A stretch of 64,000 nucleotides of DNA from Zanthoxylum bungeanum. Lineage: Eukaryota; Streptophyta; Magnoliopsida; Sapindales; Rutaceae. The stretch is taken from assembly GCA_019454045.1 (NCBI GenBank), contig SKCR01031864.1, positions 1-64,000 on the forward strand, in the 5' to 3' direction. Positions 58,000 through 64,000 of this stretch are shown piece by piece (within the stretch, counting starts at the first letter, position 1; every line of letters starts with the position of its first letter). A model generated the notes under the pieces. The model was given only the letters and a program-made list of their open reading frames with translations, ran no database searches and was not told the origin of the DNA. The translations under genes were made by a program, and so were the position numbers.

Positions 58000-60910
58000 T
58001 GAAATATCGAAAATGATAATTGACATATCCCGAAGTGACTACCATTTGGATATGGAAGACACGAAGGAATTAAAGAAAAGGCGAGCTCTAACTTTAAAAA
58101 TGTTTGTCAAAGTTATGTTCACTACTAGTATTGAAATTAGATTTTAAATACTTAGTGTGGTACATAAATATATGTATTGATGTTCAAAATCTACTTTGAG
58201 CAGGATACTGACTTCAAGCTGAGATTGCTCTGCGAATCGGAAACGGGACGAAAGTCGCTGTTTCGACCGTAGATACCTAAGTTTAGGAACTGCCCTTCGG
58301 TATGTTAACTTATTAGGAACTGTTATGATGTAACTAGTTTGACTAGAAACATTTCTCTATATCAGTGTTTAATCCGTTACGGATAAAACCTTTATATTAT
58401 AGAACACTAAGTGTTTTATATATAAAGATGATACTGAGAGAAATACATTAAATATAAATAACAAAATTATATTTTGAATATAATAAAATATCAAGCATAT
58501 AAAATGACAATAAATAGCTCAAATTGATTTTCAATAGAGACTTATTTGTGGCATTGTTGTCTAGGACACAATTTAACGAGACTCGTATATCCACACTTTT
58601 GAAGAGTGGGTACTAGGACTGATTTGACTATTCAAATAAGGTCTACGAATCTAGTTTACTAGGTAAAGTACCTAAAATACTATTTACTAGGTAATAGTGT
58701 AAAGGCCACCGATCTGTAAACCCTATTCATGGTGAAGTAAGTGGGCCCATATCTAGCTTGGCTAGATGTGTACATGAATATTTCGTGACCTTAACGGATG
58801 TGGCATCACGTTATGGTTATGTGTTTCTTTTGAAGACACAAATATGAAACTTTGAGTTTCGACACGAAGTATACAAACAGATCGGCTGTAGTATTATGCC
58901 GCTACGGTAAGACCGTATTGGTAAATACTTAAGCAGTAAGTTTCATACGTACATGAAAGAGTACGGTATTCTTTCATATGAGGACTCCTCCCGAGACACG
59001 TCAATTGACGGTGTGTCAGAACTAAAAACCAAGTTTTGTGGACATGATTAGGTTTTTCGCGAGTCGTTCTGAGCTACTGTTTCCTTCAACAGGATATGTA
59101 TTAACAGTGCAAACTTATTTAGAATAAGGTTCCATGTAAATCTGTTTGACAGATATCGTATAGGATATGAACGGGAAAGAAAAACCGGGTTTCTCATTCC
59201 TGACAATTTGGGTATGCTAGGCATAACGTTTGGATGATACCAAACTAAGGACCCAAATTGGATAAGTGCCAATATAGGTTATCCTAAGGGAAACCATAAG
59301 TATAGTACTTATAAATCTCACATGAGAACAATGTGATTGTTGCTCACCATGCGTTTTCCTAAGAGGAATACCGATATGCAGTGGTCAGTGGGAGGATAGT
59401 GATACTCGATGAAAATCGAAGTAATACTGTTCTAGGCACAAGGTCCGTAATGGAACACAAATAGTTCATCAATGATGAATCTATACCATTAATCTTCAAA
59501 TACACAAGAAATCGCGTAGATCAGTGAGAGTCAGAAAACAACCTAGGGTATGGGTTTCTAATCTCACCTCATAAAGATTTTAATCTTTAAGGTACACCAA
59601 CTGATTACGTATGAGGAGTGATACGAGGTATCGACTCCCTATTATGGCAAAGTGCCATGAGTCCGGAATGGATTCCATGTTTAACAACTATTTTGGATAC
59701 TAGTTGTTGTACCACAAGGCATTTTGCCTATGGTACATTAACGTCTTCAAGGAAGACATACATGGATGGCAACATACCAACGTACAAAGCTAGGCTTTTG
59801 ACGGAAAGGTATCGTTATCAACAGTATGTTTAATAACGATTCAACCTTTTTACCTGTTGCCATGGTAAATCCATTTTGAAGATGCTTGTTGATAACTGTA
59901 TATTTCATTTATGAAATATGTCAGTTGCAGATCAAAATCGCTTTCCTGAAAAGGAAACCTTTTGGAGGATGCTTTCAACATCCTGACGATTTTGTATAAC
60001 CGACAAACAAGGTTTACCGGTTATTCGATCCATGTTTGGATTGAAGCAAGCATGAGGTTCTCTTGGAACTAACGTTTTGAAATAATCATAATAGTTTATG
60101 ATTTGACTCAAAACGAAATAATTCTTGTGTATATAAGGAGGTTATGTGAGGAGGGCACTGACAATGAAATTCCCATAAAACAATCGGTGAAAGCTTGGCT
60201 TTCATAGAAATTCTCCGTAGAAATTCTGGGGAGTAACAACCTTTATTCAAGGAATAAAGATCTACTGGGCTAGATTTGGAGTTGGTAACACTCTCTGAGA
60301 AATTGTACATTTAAAATGTACTTATATTGGTGTCTCATACGCTTTGAGCATATGGAGTCACTATCGGGTCAATCCAAGTGATAGTCACTGGATTGAAGAT
60401 TAAAGAACATCTGTTAGTATCTGAAGAACTAAAGATGTTGTCTTAAACTATGAGATGGAGAACTTGAAGTGACTGGGATCACTGTTGCAAGTTTCCAAAT
60501 CGGTAAATACTGCGGTACTATAAAGTTTGAACACTGGGACAGTGAGCTGGAAATCTTCCGAGCAAGATAACTGTTGCCGAATTAACAACAAATGCGGATT
60601 ATTGCTGCAGCTGAGGCAGCAATAGAAGCCATTTGGATCGATAATAAATCTAATTAGATTAGATATAATTCTGTTAGCCAGCTGAGCTAGGCGTCAGCAC
60701 AGGCTAAAGAATTAAAGGTCTCATCGACGATCCAGATATATACTTCTATATCATCATCTGATTCGTTCGGATCATACATCGTGGCGATGTGATGATCGTG
60801 TAAATCGCGTCAGACGATAATTAAGCAAATCCGCTGACGAAAACCTTTCCTCAGCAATTTGAGCGAATTGTACAAGTTCGGGTGTTAGACACTCGAGTGA
60901 CTGGCTATGT
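58000..60910 (+). pseudogene. A2 pol remnant: protease end, integrase, RT, RNase H
   Basis: It has the same order as A3. GNGTKV-type codons lie near 58235-58260 (CGGAAACGGGACGAAAGTCG). Integrase is at about 58740-58960 (SGPISS, EYFVTLTDVASRYGYVFLL in shifting frames). The RT start is at 59600-59850 with the AAGGAAG two-base loss at 59749-59755. RNase H is at about 60590-60640 (AAAEAAIEAIW). LTKA-like coding is lost near 60840. Stops and indels are at least as frequent as in the older A3, although the LTRs of A2 are young. A GCCAAGTGGGAGA polypurine tract lies at 60911-60923. Confidence 0.8.
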
Positions 60911-60924
60911 GCCAAGTGGGAGAT

Positions 60925-63074
60925 TGTTGGATAATATGACCCATAGCGTCACTATTTGCACAGATCATTGTGTTGTTGTAGCAAATTAACTATGTAATAA
61001 GGAAATTGCACTCTCATCATTTGTGATTAGATCACCATAGATATATAAATGAAGAGAGGTCCCTATGATTATTCTTCCTGGATTGAGATGATATGAGACA
61101 GTATCAGTCCACAAAGGATTAATCATTAAATATCCCTAGCCGTAGTATTATCGAGACTGGACATCGATAATGCGGAATAGGCTAGTATTGCACTTGTGTG
61201 CGTTGTGAGGGCACAACGACATAGTTCTCATATATATAAGTATTGGATACTTATGCAAGTGCGATAGGAGGTCGTGTTTCACCGATGGTACGGGAAACAG
61301 CTTCGCTCTGGATAGACCCCTCGGAATCCCATTGGTATTATGACTATGTGTCTATGGGAGGCCGAAATCAGGTAGATGTGTATGGTCTTAACCTGAGACT
61401 TACATCCCTAATACTTACGATAATCGATAGACTTTGGTCTTGGTGGTAGGGGACTTTAAACGGGTTCTGTGTACACCACTTCTGGGTTTATCAGAGAGTC
61501 ATAGTGTATTGGGTGTGATGTCAAGACGGAAGTGTCACTTCAGTCATATTGGAGTTGATGTCACGCAGGATACGGTACTAGTGCTCTTGAGTGTTGCACA
61601 ACCAATCGGGATATTGTGACCAGGTCATGATATCCGATTATAGAGACTATGTTACCAGACATCCGACATGTGCTTCGGACGGGGCAGACACTTATCCAGC
61701 CCCAGCCCTAGCACGTGACTATCCGATACTGGGCCAATATACACAATACTACGGTATATACGCTTGATACAGATCTATATATTCCTGTAAGAATTTTCTG
61801 GAGAATTGGGTAGGCATGGCGCTTTGCTAGAAGCCAACCTTGTCTTGTAAATCGATATAAACGTAGTATGAGGTACTTTACGTGTTCGGACAGTCCGACG
61901 ATCGTATTTACGTATTTACTGCCAACATATCCGGGATCTCATGGGTCGGTTCCTGAAGATTCACCGATGACTATGACTCGCACTTTGATTAATCTGGGAT
62001 TAATTCGAAAAGATAGATAGAATTAATCTGGGATTAATTCGATGAGAGAGAAAATATTAATCTGGGATTAATTACGGAGATATTTTATCTCGGATAAAAT
62101 ATCGTTAAAGAGAGAGAACGATTAATTTGGAATTAATCGGTAAAATTAATATATTCGATATATTAATCGAAATTGGATTTTGACGCGGAATTAAAATTAG
62201 ATTTTAATTCGGGCGAACGAATTAATTTAGAATTAATTCGTTAGCGACGTGAATAATGATTTCGCTGGGCGTAATCATTTAATTACGACGCGACGGAAAA
62301 TTCGTTAATTTGGAATTAGCGAACCCGAGAGTGATTGCGAGCGCATTCGCATTTCGAATTCGAGCGCGGCACGCGAGTCACATCAAGCGTCAAATCGTTA
62401 GTCGCGTCAATTGTCAAATCAATTGTCACTTTGAGTGATGTGACTTGACAACATGTCACTTTATTAAAGTGATGTGATGTGACTAAAGTAAAAGTTGAAA
62501 TGATGAAAGCCTTTTGCTGCTTTTTTGACTTTTTATACTTGGTAAATGAAAGGCTTTTGTATTTGATTTTATTTTGGAAATAAAATTAAATATAAGTAAA
62601 AACCATTTGCCTTTTCTCTCTTATTCTTTCACGGTTTCACGTGAACTTCCTCTCCCTCTCTTTTTCTCTTCTTCTCCCTCACGGTTTTGGAACCGATTCT
62701 TGTTCTTCAAAATTCTGGGTTCCACCGAATTTTTGAGAAGCAAATCTAAGAAGATGATAAGTGCTAGCACACTCTAGGAGGCATACATAGGTGATAGGGA
62801 AGTGATTCTTTGAGCTTGGAAAGCTTGAAGCTTGAGCTTCAATGGAGTCCATGCATGGCCGAAAATGGTGGAGTCCAAACCAGTCCAAACCGAGCAGCCC
62901 ACTGTCAAGGAAAGCTACTACTGCCGAGCTCAATGGAGGATAAAAACGCAGCTTGTGTTCTTCCTAGCATCAAACCCATCAATGTGAGTATATTCCGCAC
63001 CTCCTTTGATGTGTTCATATACGGTTTTTTGTGCATGATTTGTTGATCTTGGGATTTGATTTAAAACTCCAACA
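60925..63074 (+). repeat. 3' LTR of A2
   Basis: TGTTGGATAATATGACCC to AAAACTCCAACA. Nearly identical to 52645-54785. Micro-hairpin array at 61980-62325; potential splice donor GTGAGT at 62984-62989. Confidence 0.95.
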
Positions 63075-63079
63075 GTTTA

Positions 63080-63119
63080 TGCTTAATAGATCCTTGGCTA
63101 GTTCTTAGAGAACCCAACA
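63080..63119 (+). repeat. 5' LTR of A1, last 40 bases
   Basis: TGCTTAATAGATCCTTGG to GAACCCAACA. It continues the LTR cut at 52644 and is followed directly by a primer-binding site. Confidence 0.9.
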
Positions 63120-63131
63120 TGGTATCAGAGC
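63120..63131 (+). other. Primer-binding site of A1
   Basis: TGGTATCAGAGC immediately after the A1 LTR end; initiator-Met tRNA type. Confidence 0.92.
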
Positions 63132-64000
63132 CTATTTAAGCATGAAATGAACTTAGGGTTTTAATAATCTTGATTTTGGGGATTTTGTGATTTGAGCATG
63201 ATATCTTCAAATTGATGGTTTGGATAAGGTTGGATGATGTTAAATTAGATTTATGCATCCTAATATTTGAGAAAATAAATTGGATTAATTTTCCCTATAT
63301 TTGCTTACATTGGCCGAGAGTTAGAAGCCCTTTATGTCATGGTGATTTTCATTTTTTAAGGCCATTGGATGTGTTTAAATGCTTGGATATATTGATTTGT
63401 GATTTAATTGGATTGAAATCAAATTGATATAAAAATCCCATCATTGCCGTGAATTGTAGAGCATGTAATGAGGTTGGTTTTGCTTCAATAATGTTGGACA
63501 TGTATTGAATATGATAAAACATGATTAATTATGTAAATTGATATTTTGGAAAAGTTAATTTGAATAATTAATTATGGCTATACACTTTAATTAAATAAAT
63601 TGTGATATTTGGAATATTATAATTTAATTAATTAGGCTTAATTTGGAATTGGGCTAAAATTGTTATATTTGGGCCTTATGGGCTTGGTTGGGCCAAGTTG
63701 GTTTATAACAATTGGATTGGAACCAAATTGGGACTAAAACCATATCATTAAGTCCAAATATAATAAATGGGCCTTTAAATAATTAATTGGGCCTAATGGG
63801 CCAAAATTAATTTTATGGCAAAGGGTGATTCCTTATTGGGCTTTGGTTGCCAAAGTCAATGCCTTATGTAATTAATTGAAAGCCCATTGGACTTTAATTA
63901 ATTGACATTGGATGTTAATTGGGCTTTGAGACCCATTAAGATTAGATTTAGAATATAAATCATAAAGGCACATTAAAAGTGTAATTATTTAATTTGGAAT
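63132..64000 (+). other. Leader of A1, continuing past the window
   Basis: It matches the leaders of A2 and A3 (TTTTCCC blocks, TGGGCCTAATGGGCC, AAAGCCCATTGGACTTTAAT). No coding domain is reached before the window ends. Confidence 0.75.

Larger units (their letters stand above)
52645..63074 (+). mobile_element. A2: complete copia element of family A, recent insertion
   Basis: LTRs at 52645-54785 (2141 bases) and 60925-63074 (2150 bases). The exact duplication GTTTA is at 52640-52644 and 63075-63079. Total 10430 bases. The LTRs are nearly identical by eye, differing by a few substitutions and small indels, so it is the youngest complete element in the window. It lies in the 5' LTR of A1. Its pol is nevertheless broken. 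Confidence 0.95.

Overview
This window is a piece of a plant nuclear genome, most likely from a eudicot with a repeat-rich genome. It is AT-rich and consists almost entirely of transposable elements inserted into one another. The species cannot be named from the sequence. I see no intact host gene, no rRNA or tRNA gene and no CRISPR array. Every recognisable coding region carries stops or frameshifts.

I use local family names. A is a Ty1/copia family with LTRs of about 2.05-2.15 kb and a TGGTATCAGAGC primer-binding site. B is a second Ty1/copia family with LTRs of about 2.4 kb. E is a Ty3/gypsy-type gag-only element. G is a Ty3/gypsy element of Tat-like appearance. D is an older minus-strand LTR-type element.

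Layout. 1-4296: 3' end of G, containing a broken, intron-less copy of a LOG cytokinin-activating gene, then its LTR with a G-box/CCAAT array. 4297-7691: 3' half of an A element (A0), which lies inside B1 (7692-12529). 12530-14494 and 28000-28670: the two halves of D, split by element E (14495-27999). The 5' LTR of E itself holds a solo A LTR on the minus strand (15954-18037, target duplication ACCCA). 28671-30100: very AT-rich repetitive DNA. About 30100-47634: a decayed Mutator-like element (MULE) with an Ulp1-type protease gene (DUF1985 plus C48) and a MURA transposase. It is interrupted by the solo LTR B2 (30626-42766), which is interrupted in turn by the complete A3 (31195-41055, target duplication ACTGA). 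47635-50791: B3 on the minus strand, inserted in the transposase gene. 50792 to the end: A1, inserted in B3, with the complete A2 (52645-63074, target duplication GTTTA) inside the 5' LTR of A1.

No pathway is encoded here; the interest is in how the elements are built. Points worth attention: a row of micro-hairpins with 3-base loops in every A LTR; A copies that share the same pol lesion yet have young LTRs, which suggests movement in trans; the LOG capture; E's 28-base array, open in all three forward frames; the MULE carrying an Ulp1-type gene; and A insertions in all three B copies.
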